Assembly: GCF_023016005.1 (NCBI RefSeq)
Contig: NZ_JALKAZ010000001.1
Location: 806,001-870,000 of the forward strand
Length of the DNA: 64,000 nt
Reading direction: 5' to 3'
Origin: Erythrobacter sp. F6033
GTDB lineage: Bacteria > Pseudomonadota > Alphaproteobacteria > Sphingomonadales > Sphingomonadaceae
Made by a program: the position numbers and the translations under genes. Below, piece by piece: positions 45,069-55,031 of this stretch. Under the pieces are notes generated by a model. It did no database searches and had not been told where the DNA came from. It was given only the letters and a program-made list of their open reading frames with translations. The number at the start of each line of letters is the position of its first letter. Positions within the stretch are counted from its first letter, which is position 1.

Positions 45069-45851
45069 TTATGAAGGGGCTTTGAGCCAATAGAATTCAA
45101 CCCGTTCAATGCTCGTCCCGAAATACTGCCTGTGATCGAGATATTCTTGTGATGCCTGAACCTTGTCGAAGCCATCGGTGGTTTCCCATTCAACAAATGT
45201 CAGTTGATGCGGTGCGGCCGGATCGGATGCATGGGCTTCCATCGATGGGTTGCGCATTTTGTAGATGAAGCGGCCGCCCGACCGCTCGACGGCGGATTCG
45301 ATACCTTCGAGATACTTGTTGTAGTCGCCTATCGCTTCATCAGTTTTCAGCCACGCGACGAGCACGGTGTAATGCTTCGATGGATCAAATTGCAGTTTCA
45401 GATCGTCTTGCAGTTCGACACTGTAGACCTTCAATTCGCTCCATGCATCTGGCCTCGTTGCCTTGATGGCTGGCCAATCGGGATGTTTCGCAAAGGCATC
45501 AACGGATGCTTGGTCAGGCCATGAGAAGAACGAGAAAACCTCCGGGTCAAAATCGCTGATGACTTTTCGGTTGACGTTCAATTGGCCGAGGCGCTGAAAG
45601 CCAAAACTCTGCGCGATTGGGAAGGCGGTTTGGCCGTATTTGCGCGCAGCGGCCTGACCGTCGTCCCGCAGCTCTGATGCAATCACTTGCAGGACTTCCC
45701 CGCGCTTCATCTCGACCTTAAATCCGGGTTTGGGCACCTCTTGCTTGGCCGGTGCAGGCTTGTTGTCCTGCGCCTGTGTGGTCGGAGTTAGAGCGAAGGT
45801 GCTGGTAAGCAATACGGTGGCAAGTAGCGGGGCTTTGCGAAAACTGATCAT
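45069..45851 (-). CDS. Secreted DUF1330-like protein
   Basis: A 260-residue protein with a signal peptide (cleaved near TTQAQ, about residue 28), a Lys/Pro-rich spacer and two ferredoxin-like halves. The second half, HYTVLVAWLKTDEAIGDYNKYLEGIESAVERSGGRFIYKMRNP, resembles DUF1330 dimeric alpha/beta-barrel proteins; the first half has a similar alpha/beta pattern. It is divergent from the LysR gene, whose product may control it through the dyad between them. The start at 45851 gives a normal signal peptide. Confidence 0.75.
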   Translation of the reverse strand: MISFRKAPLLATVLLTSTFALTPTTQAQDNKPAPAKQEVPKPGFKVEMKRGEVLQVIASELRDDGQAAARKYGQTAFPIAQSFGFQRLGQLNVNRKVISDFDPEVFSFFSWPDQASVDAFAKHPDWPAIKATRPDAWSELKVYSVELQDDLKLQFDPSKHYTVLVAWLKTDEAIGDYNKYLEGIESAVERSGGRFIYKMRNPSMEAHASDPAAPHQLTFVEWETTDGFDKVQASQEYLDHRQYFGTSIERVEFYWLKAPS

Positions 45852-45868
45852 CGGGGGACTTTCGTTAA

Positions 45869-45890
45869 ATTGGTGGGGTTGCGCACCAAT
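45869..45890. promoter_or_regulatory. Operator candidate ATTGGTG-N8-CACCAAT
   Basis: A perfect seven-base inverted repeat in the 100-base region between the DUF1330 gene and the divergent LysR-type gene. It contains a T-N11-A-like arrangement compatible with LysR recognition (arm centre distance 15 bases). It is the most likely site for autoregulation and control of the DUF1330 gene. Confidence 0.5.
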
Positions 45891-45951
45891 ACCGCACAAA
45901 AGCCGCAGGTCCTGGCTAGATTTCTCGGACATTTGGTGCAAAATCGTTCCA

Positions 45952-46833
45952 ATGGAAGACTGGGATGATTACCGCTTGATCCTTTCGCTTGCGCGATCCG
46001 GGTCTCTGCGCGCGGCGGCGGCGGATATGGGGCTGACCCATACGACTGTGTCGCGCCGCTTGGCAGTTTTGCAAGATACGCGCGGGCTGCTGTTTGAAAA
46101 GTCTCCGGGCGGGTATGCGCCTACAACTCTTGGGTCCGCATTGATCGAGGTGGCTGAGCGGATTGAAAGCCTCACACTAGCGGGACAACGGCATCAAAGG
46201 GCGGCCGATCAGGACATATCCGGTGTGATCACACTGTCTTTGCCAGAAGCGATTGCCCAGTATCTATTGCTGGAAGATCTGATCGAGTTTTCGCAAGTCT
46301 ATCCGGCTATCGATCTACGGGTCGAGACAAGTTATCGCTTTGTGGATCTCGACAGGTCGGAGGCGGATGTCGTGGTTCGCGGAGCGCAGGAGCCGCCCGA
46401 ACACTTGGTTGGCCGGCGACTGTTCCCGAACCGCGTGACCTATTACGGGAATCGGGACTATCTGAACTCAACCCCGGAAGATGAATTGATCTGGATTGCT
46501 CCCAACGCCGAGAGCCGGACACCCGGTTGGTTGGAAAATTCGCCATATCCGAACGCCCCGATTGGTCTCGCGATTGATGATATCACCGCCCGGCATCGCG
46601 CTCTTGTAATGGGTCTCGGCCTAAGCCGCGGCGCGTGTTTTATGGCCGACCCCGAACCCTCGCTCGTAAGGCTTACCGCAGACGCTCCGGATGCGCTTCA
46701 GGATATTTGGGTTCTGACCCATCCCGATTTGCGTGACACGCCGCGGATCAGGGTGCTGATGGATTTCATTGTGAAGGCGATGACCGAAAAGAAAGCGCTG
46801 GTTTCGGGCGATACAGGATTGAGGCCTGCTTAG
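45952..46833 (+). CDS. LysR-family transcriptional regulator
   Basis: A 293-residue regulator. The N-terminal HTH (DDYRLILSLARSGSLRAAAADMGLTHTTVSRRLAVLQ) is typical of LysR proteins, in the subgroup starting with M-x-x-W-D-D. The effector domain begins near residue 88 (GVITLSLPEAIAQYLL). ATG 45952 fits the start of the HTH; the longer frame upstream overlaps the divergent gene. Likely targets are the DUF1330 gene and possibly the SDR gene 77 bases downstream. Confidence 0.88.
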   Translation: MEDWDDYRLILSLARSGSLRAAAADMGLTHTTVSRRLAVLQDTRGLLFEKSPGGYAPTTLGSALIEVAERIESLTLAGQRHQRAADQDISGVITLSLPEAIAQYLLLEDLIEFSQVYPAIDLRVETSYRFVDLDRSEADVVVRGAQEPPEHLVGRRLFPNRVTYYGNRDYLNSTPEDELIWIAPNAESRTPGWLENSPYPNAPIGLAIDDITARHRALVMGLGLSRGACFMADPEPSLVRLTADAPDALQDIWVLTHPDLRDTPRIRVLMDFIVKAMTEKKALVSGDTGLRPA

Positions 46834-46910
46834 TTTGACAATGGGCGCCATTACGCCAAGCTGGCGTTGAGAACATTCTGCTTCATTCACCTTTCCGGAA
46901 GGCAATTCCC

Positions 46911-47687
46911 ATGACTCAATCGACGCGCTTTACAGGCAAAACTATCATCATCACCGGATCGTCTACCGGTATCGGTGAAGGCATCGCGCGGCGATTTCAC
47001 AGCGAAGGTGCAAACGTCGTCATCAATGCTCGCAATGCCGAAAAATGCGCGGGCGTCGCGGAAACGCTGGATCAGGATCGGACTCTGGTGGTCGCTGGCG
47101 ATGTTAGCAAATCCGCCTTTGCCGAAGAAATCGTTGCGAAGACGGTGGACCGCTTTGGCGGGCTCGATCACCTCGTCAACAATGCCGGTGTCGCGGATCA
47201 GGGCATGCTGCAAAATATGAATGACGATCGCATTGACCGCGTGATTGATATCAATGTGAAAGGGGTTCTCTACCTTTCCCGAACCGCAATCCCCGAACTG
47301 ATCAAAACCAAGGGTTCGATCATCAATATTTCCAGTGTTTCCGGCACTGGCGGAGATTCGATGCTGCCGCTTTACAACGCCTCAAAAGGGGCGGTGTGCA
47401 ACCTGACACGCGGCCTCGCTTTGCAGCTTGGCGCGCAGGGTGTGCGGGTCAACTCGATCAACCCCTCTGTCACACGTTCGGATATGGTGAACGAGATCAT
47501 CAACAATGAGGGCGCGATGAAGATGATGTTGAACCGCATGGCGCTGAAACGCGTTGGCGAACCGGAAGACATCGCCGCCGCGGCAGCGTTCCTCGCCAGC
47601 GAGGACGCCAGCTTCATCACCGGAGTGAACCTGCCCGTCGATGGCGGGGTCAGCGCATCGAACGGTCAGGCGAATTTTATGGGGTAG
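46911..47687 (+). CDS. Short-chain dehydrogenase/reductase
   Basis: A 258-residue classical SDR. TGSSTGIG is the cofactor motif, NNAG follows at about 88, and catalytic Ser (NISSVSG) and Y-N-A-S-K are in place. R39 region (NARNAEK) suggests NADP. Substrate cannot be inferred. ATG 46911 follows GGAAGGC. It is downstream of the LysR gene on the same strand and converges on the SIR2-TPR gene. Confidence 0.88.
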   Translation: MTQSTRFTGKTIIITGSSTGIGEGIARRFHSEGANVVINARNAEKCAGVAETLDQDRTLVVAGDVSKSAFAEEIVAKTVDRFGGLDHLVNNAGVADQGMLQNMNDDRIDRVIDINVKGVLYLSRTAIPELIKTKGSIINISSVSGTGGDSMLPLYNASKGAVCNLTRGLALQLGAQGVRVNSINPSVTRSDMVNEIINNEGAMKMMLNRMALKRVGEPEDIAAAAAFLASEDASFITGVNLPVDGGVSASNGQANFMG

Positions 47688-47859
47688 GCTTAGGCGATTC
47701 GCGCAAGTTTTGGTGAGTTAGTTGATGAAGTACATACTTGGCGTGGTTTCTTACGGACATTTCCGTCTCCTCGGATAAGCGCGCGGGTGATCGACAGTTT
47801 GAAAGAGCCGATGCGAAGTTACCAAGCGCGCGCCGTGTAGGAAAATCAGGCAGAAACGG

Positions 47860-50070
47860 TCAGCAAGAGCAACCGCACCGCTTCATCGCTGCTTTGAACT
47901 CGGGCGTTGTCCGGATTTTTGCAAAGTCCGGATCGGAACAAACATGTTCGCAGCCAGGCCAGTCGACTGCAAGGGAGAACGATTGCTCCACCAATTCAGA
48001 TGCCGTCGCCGGCTCGCCCATTAGTGATGCGAGGCAAGCTTGATTATAGAGACTGGACCCGGGCAATAACTCTTCTGCAGCGGCGAACTTTTCTCCTGCT
48101 TGAGCGAAGAGCATATCGGCCTCGCCGCCCTGCTTGGTTTTCGCTTGATCCAAGAGGGCGGTCCCCCAATTACTTAGAGCTTCATGTTGGTCGGGCTTGA
48201 TCTCAAGCGCAGCAGCGAATTTTTCTGCCGCTTGTGCAAAGAGGGCATCGGCCTCGCTACCCTGCTTGGTTTTCGCCTGATCCGAGAGAGCGTTGCCCCA
48301 ATTACTTAGAGCTTCATGATTGTCGGGCTTGATCTCAAGCGCAGCGGCGAACTTTTCTGCCGCTTGTGCAAAAAGCGTATTGGCCTCGCCGCCTTTCTTG
48401 GTGTTAGCCTGCTCTAAGAGAGCGGCGCCCCAATTGTTAAACGCCTCATGCTTGTCGGGCTTAATCTCGAGCGCAGCGGCGAACTTTTCTCCCGCTTGTG
48501 CAAATAGCGCATCGGCCTCGTCGCCTTGCTTGGTTTTAGCCTGGTCCGAGAGAGCGCTACCCCAATTGTTAAACGCTTCATGCTTGTCGGGCTTAATCTC
48601 GAGCGCAACGGCGAACTTTTCTGCCGCTCGTGCAAATAGCGCATCGGCCTCGTCGCCTTGCTTGGTTTTCGCCTGATCCGAGAGAGCGGTGCCCCAGTTG
48701 TTTGGCGCGACATGCTGGTCTGGCTTGATCTCAAGCGCAGCGGCGAACTTTTCTCCCGCTTGTGCAAAGAGCGCATCGGCCTCGCCACCTTTCTTGGTGT
48801 TAGCCTGCTCTAAGAGAGCGGCGCCCCAATTGTTAAACGCTTCATGCTTGTCGGGCTTAATCTCGAGCGCAACGGCGAACTTTTCTGCCGCTCGTGCAAA
48901 TAGCGCATCGGCCCCGTCGCCTTGCTTGGTTTTAGCCTGGTCCGAGAGAGCGGTGCCAACCATGATTGCTGCCCATGCTGACAGGTCTTTCGTCGTTTCA
49001 CTTAAGCTAGCGTCAGGTCCAGGATACAGCTTATGCGCTTCGGCGAAATCACCTTTGGCCATGAGTTTCGACAGTTCTTCGGCCAGATTGTCCTGGTCAT
49101 TTTGCGCGCTATCGGCATCGGACAATTGTTTTTGAGCAGCCGCTAAAAGGTCAGGGTCACCCAAGTCCTCCAGATCGGCGTATGGCCGGAGTCCGGCGAG
49201 GATATCCGACATATGCTCGAACGGATTTGCCAGAAAGCTTGGAGGATCCAGGTCAAGTTTATTGGCCAGTTCGGTGAAGAACACATCGGCTGGTTTCTCT
49301 TTCACGACAAAACAGTTTTCCAAGGCAAGAAGCTTCTCTTGAACGCTCTTGGCTGGGTTGGAGTCGCTGTGGCACACCCAATATAGGCCGTGGTTGAAGG
49401 GCGCCAATTCGGCGATCTTGTCGATCAATGGATCGTTTTCACCGCTGTAACCGGCGATAATGACGGGCCTGCCCTTCATAACCGCATCCAGCACCGGCTT
49501 TATTCGCTCAGCCTGATCGTTCAATTTTTCTTCGGTATTCAGCAGTGCAAAGCCAGTGTGCTGACCATGCAAATGGAAAATCGCACTGCCTTTTACAAAT
49601 GATCGGTCAAAACTGATTTGGTTGTCTTGCTCATCGCGAAGCCCGGCTAAATCGTAAATGGCCGGGAAACGGTGAAAAATTGCACATGCACGCGAAGCCA
49701 AAGGATCGAAATTGGTCGTCAGGATCGCGTTGATTATTTCGGACTTCTCCAGTCTCGCGATGCCAATATGGGCCCAGTTAATTTTGGCCCCATCAATGTC
49801 CGCTCGGATAAGCTCTACTTGCTTGGCAGGAGGTAGCGCGGCCATACACTGTGCGTAACCGGGCTTTTCACCCTCGGGTGCTTCGCGGCACGCTCTATCG
49901 TATACGTTGGTGTAGCGTTTTTCGATCCGGTCGACGAAGTCTCCCGCAAGGCCAATCCCGGCGCTGAACGAAACTCCCGCTCCAATCAGCAGACATGCTT
50001 GTTCACCTTGCGGTCCGCAGTCGCGGATTACATCAGCAATTTCACCAACAGTTCTTTCGACTAACGCCAC
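47860..50070 (-). CDS. SIR2-TPR protein, candidate NAD-dependent defence effector
   Basis: A 736-residue protein with a SIR2-like domain (PF13289 type) at residues 1-270: GAGVSFSAGI at 30-39, LTTNFDPLA at 117-125 with the expected catalytic Asn120, HLHG at 166-169 with His168, and GYSGEND at 207-213. A linker (about 280-365) leads to seven 44-residue TPR-like repeats (369-676) and a TPR-type cap (DPDFAKIRTTPEF). SIR2-like domains of this type in bacterial immune proteins (ThsA, DSR, SIR2-APAZ) degrade NAD; the repeats would sense or recruit a partner. That role here is inference. GTG start with AGGGGC about eight bases upstream. It stands alone, 75 bases after typA. Confidence 0.85.
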   Translation of the reverse strand: MALVERTVGEIADVIRDCGPQGEQACLLIGAGVSFSAGIGLAGDFVDRIEKRYTNVYDRACREAPEGEKPGYAQCMAALPPAKQVELIRADIDGAKINWAHIGIARLEKSEIINAILTTNFDPLASRACAIFHRFPAIYDLAGLRDEQDNQISFDRSFVKGSAIFHLHGQHTGFALLNTEEKLNDQAERIKPVLDAVMKGRPVIIAGYSGENDPLIDKIAELAPFNHGLYWVCHSDSNPAKSVQEKLLALENCFVVKEKPADVFFTELANKLDLDPPSFLANPFEHMSDILAGLRPYADLEDLGDPDLLAAAQKQLSDADSAQNDQDNLAEELSKLMAKGDFAEAHKLYPGPDASLSETTKDLSAWAAIMVGTALSDQAKTKQGDGADALFARAAEKFAVALEIKPDKHEAFNNWGAALLEQANTKKGGEADALFAQAGEKFAAALEIKPDQHVAPNNWGTALSDQAKTKQGDEADALFARAAEKFAVALEIKPDKHEAFNNWGSALSDQAKTKQGDEADALFAQAGEKFAAALEIKPDKHEAFNNWGAALLEQANTKKGGEANTLFAQAAEKFAAALEIKPDNHEALSNWGNALSDQAKTKQGSEADALFAQAAEKFAAALEIKPDQHEALSNWGTALLDQAKTKQGGEADMLFAQAGEKFAAAEELLPGSSLYNQACLASLMGEPATASELVEQSFSLAVDWPGCEHVCSDPDFAKIRTTPEFKAAMKRCGCSC
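48043..48966 (-). repeat. Tandem 132-bp coding repeats (seven TPR units)
   Basis: Seven in-register 132-base units encode 44-residue repeats of the pattern NNWGxALxxQAxTKxGxEAD-ALFAxAxEKFAxALEIKPDxHEA. Units 2 and 5, units 1 and 3, and units 4 and 6 resemble each other most, down to shared codons, indicating recent duplication or gene conversion. The last unit diverges after its first half. The array is coding and is not a CRISPR. Confidence 0.93.
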
Positions 50071-50145
50071 TTAGATGCCCCTGATACTTCGTAAAGCAAA
50101 GAGCGGAAGAAAAAGGGTTAAGTCAATAGTGTAAAGAAGGCTGCC

Positions 50146-51978
50146 TTAACCTTCCTTCTTACGCTTCGCTTTCTTGCGCTCGTGCGGGCAGAGGAGCGTT
50201 TTGCGCAGGCGGATCGATTGCGGGGTTACTTCGACCATTTCATCGTCATCGATGTAAGCAATCGATTGTTCCAGCGTCATCCGGCGCGGCGGGGTGAGGC
50301 GGATCGCGTCATCTTTACCGGTCGAGCGGACGTTGGAAAGCTGCTTGGCCTTCATCGGGTTCACTTCGAGATCGTCCGGCTTGGCGTTTTCGCCGATGAC
50401 CATGCCTTCATAGACTTTCATCGCCGGGCCGACGAACATCTCGCCGCGCTCTTCGAGCATGTTGAGCGCGTAGGCGTTGCTTTCGCCGTCGCCGTTGGAG
50501 ATCAGCACGCCGTTGTTCCGGCCACCGACGGCGCCTTTATACGGGCCGTATTTCTCATAGAGGCGGTTCATGATGCCGGTGCCGCGCGTGTCGGACAGGA
50601 ATTCACCGTGATAGCCGATCAGGCCGCGTGACGGCGCGGAGAAGGTGATGCGGGTCTTGCCTTGGCCAGACGGGCGCATTTCGTTGAGGTCGGCTTTACG
50701 CTTCTGCATTTTCTCAACGACGGTGCCGGAATGCTCATCATCCACGTCGATTACGACGGTTTCGTATGGCTCCATGCGCTGGCCGTCTTCTTCGCGGAAG
50801 AGAACTTTCGGACGCGAAATGCCGAGCTCAAAGCCTTCGCGGCGCATTGTTTCGATCAGCACGCCGAGCTGCAATTCGCCGCGGCCTGCGACTTCGAATG
50901 CGTCCTTGTCGTCGGCTTCGGTCACGCGGATCGCGACGTTGGTTTCTGCTTCACGCAGCAAACGGTCACGGATCATGCGGCTGGTAACCTTGCTGCCTTC
51001 GCGGCCAGCCAGCGGGCTGTCATTGACAGAGAAGCGCATTGCGAGCGTTGGCGGGTCAATTGGCTGTGCGGCGATCGGTTCGGAAACCGATGGATCACAG
51101 ATCGTGTTGGACACAGTCGCTTTTTCCAGACCGGCCATCGCGATAATGTCGCCCGCCTGTGCTGTTTCAACCGGAACGCGCTCCAGCCCGTCAAAGCTCA
51201 TCAGCTTGGTTGCGCGGCCGACTTCGACGACATTGCCGTCCATATCGATGGCGTGGATCGGATCGTTGACGTTGATCGTGCCGGACTGGACGCGGCCCGT
51301 CAGAACGCGGCCCATAAAGTTGTCACGGTCGAGCAGGGTGGCGAGGAAACTAAACTTGCCTTCGGTGTCCAGGCCGGGTGAAGGGACGTGTTCCGTGATC
51401 AGCTTGAACAGCGGATCAAGCGTGCCCTCGCGTGCGGTTTCATCTTCGCTGGCATAGCCATCACGGCCCGAGGCCCAGAGTGATGGGAATTCGAGCTGTT
51501 CGTCAGTGGCGTCGAGCGATGCGAAGAGGTCAAACACTTCGTCGAGAACTTCTTGCGGGCGACCATCAGGACGGTCGATCTTGTTCACGACGACAATCGG
51601 GCGAAGGCCCAGCGCAAGCGCCTTACCCGTTACAAACTTCGTTTGCGGCATCGCGCCTTCGGCGCTGTCGACGAGCAGGATAACGCCGTCGACCATGCTG
51701 AGGATACGCTCAACTTCGGCGCCGAAATCGGCGTGGCCCGGCGTATCGACGATATTGATGCGGGTGGTTTCGCCTTCATGCTCCCACTCGACGCTGGTGC
51801 ATTTGGCGAGAATAGTAATGCCGCGCTCTTTTTCGAGATCGCCGCTATCCATGGCGCGCTCTTCAACGCGCTGGTTCTCTCGGAAAGTGCCCGATTGGCG
51901 GAAGAGTTGGTCCACAAGAGTGGTCTTACCGTGGTCAACGTGGGCAATAATTGCGATATTTCTCAGCGAAGAGGACAT
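50146..51978 (-). CDS. typA: Ribosome-associated GTPase TypA/BipA
   Basis: A 610-residue translational GTPase. G motifs [17 protein letters not shown] and [11 protein letters not shown] are intact, followed by a beta-barrel domain, two alpha/beta domains ([28 protein letters not shown]) and the TypA-specific C-terminal domain with the basic tail [19 protein letters not shown]. It aids 50S subunit assembly and stress growth. Start is the ATG before SSSLRNIAI. The upstream 406-base gap separates it from the TonB receptor. Confidence 0.97.
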   Translation of the reverse strand: MSSSLRNIAIIAHVDHGKTTLVDQLFRQSGTFRENQRVEERAMDSGDLEKERGITILAKCTSVEWEHEGETTRINIVDTPGHADFGAEVERILSMVDGVILLVDSAEGAMPQTKFVTGKALALGLRPIVVVNKIDRPDGRPQEVLDEVFDLFASLDATDEQLEFPSLWASGRDGYASEDETAREGTLDPLFKLITEHVPSPGLDTEGKFSFLATLLDRDNFMGRVLTGRVQSGTINVNDPIHAIDMDGNVVEVGRATKLMSFDGLERVPVETAQAGDIIAMAGLEKATVSNTICDPSVSEPIAAQPIDPPTLAMRFSVNDSPLAGREGSKVTSRMIRDRLLREAETNVAIRVTEADDKDAFEVAGRGELQLGVLIETMRREGFELGISRPKVLFREEDGQRMEPYETVVIDVDDEHSGTVVEKMQKRKADLNEMRPSGQGKTRITFSAPSRGLIGYHGEFLSDTRGTGIMNRLYEKYGPYKGAVGGRNNGVLISNGDGESNAYALNMLEERGEMFVGPAMKVYEGMVIGENAKPDDLEVNPMKAKQLSNVRSTGKDDAIRLTPPRRMTLEQSIAYIDDDEMVEVTPQSIRLRKTLLCPHERKKAKRKKEG

Positions 51979-52384
51979 GAGCGTAAAATTCCAAGTTCAA
52001 GCGCCGGATCGCTGAATGCAGACCGGCATAAAGACGCGAAGTGCGATTAGGGCGTGCGCATTGCGGGAATGCGACAGATAAAGTGACGCTACGGAACGCT
52101 TTACAAGCATGACTTGCTGTTGCGTTGCAGCATTTTGCGCGCGCCTAGCGCAGGTGCGCGAGTTCGGCAAGCTTTGGCGATTACTCGGCGTGTGTTTGTG
52201 GTGCAAGGCAGTGTGTCGGTGTTGCAACAAATCCCCGTAACACGAGGGATTCTGCGGGTTTCGCGCTTGTCGCATACGTAAGCGTAGCCTACTACGTTAG
52301 CCAATCGGGTGGAAGGTTAGACACGTCTGGGGACGTGTGCCGTTACGGCAACCGAAGCTCGAGGGATATTGGAGAGGAGCTTCC
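51979..52384. other. Intergenic region between typA and the TonB receptor gene
   Basis: No gene is seen in these 406 bases. It must hold both divergent promoters. Two small dyads lie on the receptor side: AATCCC/GGGATT at 52230-52251 and ACACGT/ACGTGT at 52321-52338, the latter about 45 bases before the receptor ATG. No match to a known riboswitch core was recognised. Confidence 0.6.
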
Positions 52385-55003
52385 ATGCGTTCGATTTCAA
52401 CCGGCACAGCCGGAAAATACCGCTTTACCTTGCTTGCAGGTGCAGCAGCTTTCGCCGTTTCGGCACCAGGCGTTGCCTTTGCGCAAGACCTTGAAACTGA
52501 TGATGATACCGAGCTTGAAGCTCCGGCGAACAACAATCAGATCATCGTTACCGCATCCAAGCGTGAAACCACGCTTCAAGAAACACCGATTTCGGTTTCG
52601 GTGACCAGCGGTGAAACACTCGAAAACGCGCAAATCCGCGACGTTCTCGACCTTCAGACAGTCACCCCGTCGCTCCGCGTTAGCCAGCTTCAGACTTCGT
52701 CGGCATCGACTTTCATCATTCGCGGTTTCGGTAACGGCGATAACAACTTCGGCATCGAGCCATCGGTTGGCGTGTTCATCGACGGCGTGTTCCGTTCACG
52801 CTCGGCAGCTGCTCTGTCTGATCTTCCAAACGTTCAGCGCATCGAGGTTCTCAACGGCCCGCAATCGACACTGTTCGGTAAGAACGCGTCGGCAGGTGTT
52901 ATCTCTGTCGTGACGCGTGAGCCTCAGTTCGAATTTGGCGGCGGCATCGAAGCTGTTTACGGCAACTTCAACACCTTCGTTCTTAAAGGTGATATCACCG
53001 GCCCGATCACTGAGAATATCGCATTCTCAGTCGACGGCAGCTATCAGCGCCGCGATGGTTACGCGACCATCGTCAACCTCGATGAAGAGCAGAACAACCG
53101 TAACCGCTGGTCGGCACGCGCTCAGCTCCTGATTGAGCCGACACCGGATTTCAAAATCCGCGCAATTGGTGATTATTCACGTATCGACGAAGTCTGCTGT
53201 CAGGTCAGCACACTTGTTTCCGGTCCGGTAACGGGCGCAATCAATGCGGTTGGCGGTCAGCTTGATACTGATTTCTTCAGCTACAATGCGTTCCTGAACT
53301 TTGTCCCTACCAACGAAGTCGACAATTATGGCGGCTCGGTTCAGATGGACTATCAGGCTGGCCCAATCTCGATCACATCGATCACAGCCTATCGTGAGCT
53401 GAAGAACTTCTTCCTCTCGGACATTGACTACACCAGTGCGTCACTCGCCACCGAAACACGCGATCAGGAAGTCAAAACCTTCACTCAGGAATTCCGGGTC
53501 GCGTCAGATTTCGACGGTCCGATCAACTTCCTGCTTGGCGGCTATTACTTCGATGAAAGCATCTCGCAAGACAGCGCTATTCAGAACGGCGAAGACATTC
53601 GCGATGTATTTGAATTGCTGGCTGGCGGTGACCCTGCCGATGTTCTGTCGGGCGCGCCATCGGTTTTCAACGGCGTGGAACAAGGCCTTGGCCTTGCTCA
53701 GGAAAGCATTTTCCGCACGCCCCTGCTTTCGGAAGAAACCTTCCGTATGGAAAACACATCGTATTCCATTTTCGGTACGGTTGATTTTGAACCGACGGAC
53801 GGTCTCGTTTTCACAGCGGGCTTTAACTACACCGACGACAGCAAAGACTTTGCTCTAAGTCAGGTCAGCCCGGACCCATTGGGTCAGGTCAATCTGGTCG
53901 ATGCGTTCATCACTGGCGCGACCGCTGCGAACCCGTTGCTGCCGACCGTGACAAGCAGAGCCGAATTCCAAGCGCTGCCTCAGGCGGTGCAAGATTCGCT
54001 CATTGCTGCCGCGCTTGATCCAGCGGTGAACCCGCTGATCGGTCTTCAAGGGTTCCAGTTCCAGCCACCGTTCCTGACCATTCCGAACGCGGTTGAAGAC
54101 GGCCGGACCAATGACGATAAGCTCACCTATCTGTTCCGCGTCGCGTATCAGGTATCAAACGAAGTCAACGTCTACGGCAGCTACGCCACCGGCTTTAAAG
54201 CCAGCTCGGTGAACCTGTCGCGTGACAGCCGTCCTTCGAATGCGGACTTTACCGCAGGACCAGGTGGCTCGACCTTCGCGGCACCTTCTTCGCCAATTCT
54301 TGATGCAGGTCTGGCAATTCCAAACCTCAGCACGGGTTCGCGTTTTGCAGGACCGGAAGAGGCAGAAGTCTACGAAGTCGGCATCAAGGGCCAGTGGGAC
54401 GGCTTTGGCTTTAACCTCGCGCTGTTCGACCAAACCATTCAAGGGTTCCAGAGCCTTGCCTTTACCGGCACCGGCTTTGCGCTCCAGAATGCTGGTCAGC
54501 AGTCGGTCAAAGGTTTTGAAGTGGATATGACGATCATCCCAACGGATGGTCTTGTCCTGACCTTTGCCGCAACGCACCTCGATCCGCTGTTTGATGACTT
54601 CCCCGGAAGTGTCCTTGGCGATCTCAGTGGTGTTCGTCCGGCAGGTATCCCGGAATGGGCGATCTCGACTTCGGCGACTTACACGCACGAATTCGACAGC
54701 GGCACCGCTCTGGTAACGCGCGTCGATTACAACCACGAGAGCAACGAGAACATCAATAATGGTCTTCCGACCTTCAACGCGGCATTGGGCAACACCCAGC
54801 TGTTCCGCCGCGAAGTGAACCTGCTCAACGCATCGGCTACGCTGAAGTTGAACAATGGTCTCGAAGTCGGTGCATTTGGTCGTAACTTGACCAACAGCCA
54901 GTACATCCTGACCGTCTTTGACGGCGTTGCACAGGCCGGTACGGTTTCGGGTTATCCAAGCCAGCCACGCACATATGGCGGCGTTGTCCGCTTCAAGTTC
55001 TGA
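52385..55003 (+). CDS. TonB-dependent receptor
   Basis: An 872-residue outer-membrane receptor. The signal peptide ends near VAFAQ (about 34); the plug domain starts at NNQIIVTASKRETTLQETPISVSV and contains RGFGNGDNNFGIEPSVGVFIDGVF and LPNVQRIEVLNGPQSTLFGKNASAGVISVVTREP; a 22-strand barrel follows, ending in F at the terminal GGVVRFKF. It imports a substrate driven by TonB; the sphingomonad expansion of this family makes the ligand hard to guess. GGAGAGGAG precedes ATG 52385 by six bases; the longer frame upstream is not used. Confidence 0.95.
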   Translation: MRSISTGTAGKYRFTLLAGAAAFAVSAPGVAFAQDLETDDDTELEAPANNNQIIVTASKRETTLQETPISVSVTSGETLENAQIRDVLDLQTVTPSLRVSQLQTSSASTFIIRGFGNGDNNFGIEPSVGVFIDGVFRSRSAAALSDLPNVQRIEVLNGPQSTLFGKNASAGVISVVTREPQFEFGGGIEAVYGNFNTFVLKGDITGPITENIAFSVDGSYQRRDGYATIVNLDEEQNNRNRWSARAQLLIEPTPDFKIRAIGDYSRIDEVCCQVSTLVSGPVTGAINAVGGQLDTDFFSYNAFLNFVPTNEVDNYGGSVQMDYQAGPISITSITAYRELKNFFLSDIDYTSASLATETRDQEVKTFTQEFRVASDFDGPINFLLGGYYFDESISQDSAIQNGEDIRDVFELLAGGDPADVLSGAPSVFNGVEQGLGLAQESIFRTPLLSEETFRMENTSYSIFGTVDFEPTDGLVFTAGFNYTDDSKDFALSQVSPDPLGQVNLVDAFITGATAANPLLPTVTSRAEFQALPQAVQDSLIAAALDPAVNPLIGLQGFQFQPPFLTIPNAVEDGRTNDDKLTYLFRVAYQVSNEVNVYGSYATGFKASSVNLSRDSRPSNADFTAGPGGSTFAAPSSPILDAGLAIPNLSTGSRFAGPEEAEVYEVGIKGQWDGFGFNLALFDQTIQGFQSLAFTGTGFALQNAGQQSVKGFEVDMTIIPTDGLVLTFAATHLDPLFDDFPGSVLGDLSGVRPAGIPEWAISTSATYTHEFDSGTALVTRVDYNHESNENINNGLPTFNAALGNTQLFRREVNLLNASATLKLNNGLEVGAFGRNLTNSQYILTVFDGVAQAGTVSGYPSQPRTYGGVVRFKF

Positions 55004-55031
55004 TCCCATACGATCAGATTTGACCTAAATC

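Noticed and set aside
48043..48966. Regular repeats of 132 bases that could be taken for a CRISPR or non-coding satellite
   Set aside because: The unit keeps a coding frame without stops and translates to TPR-like helices; no spacer structure.
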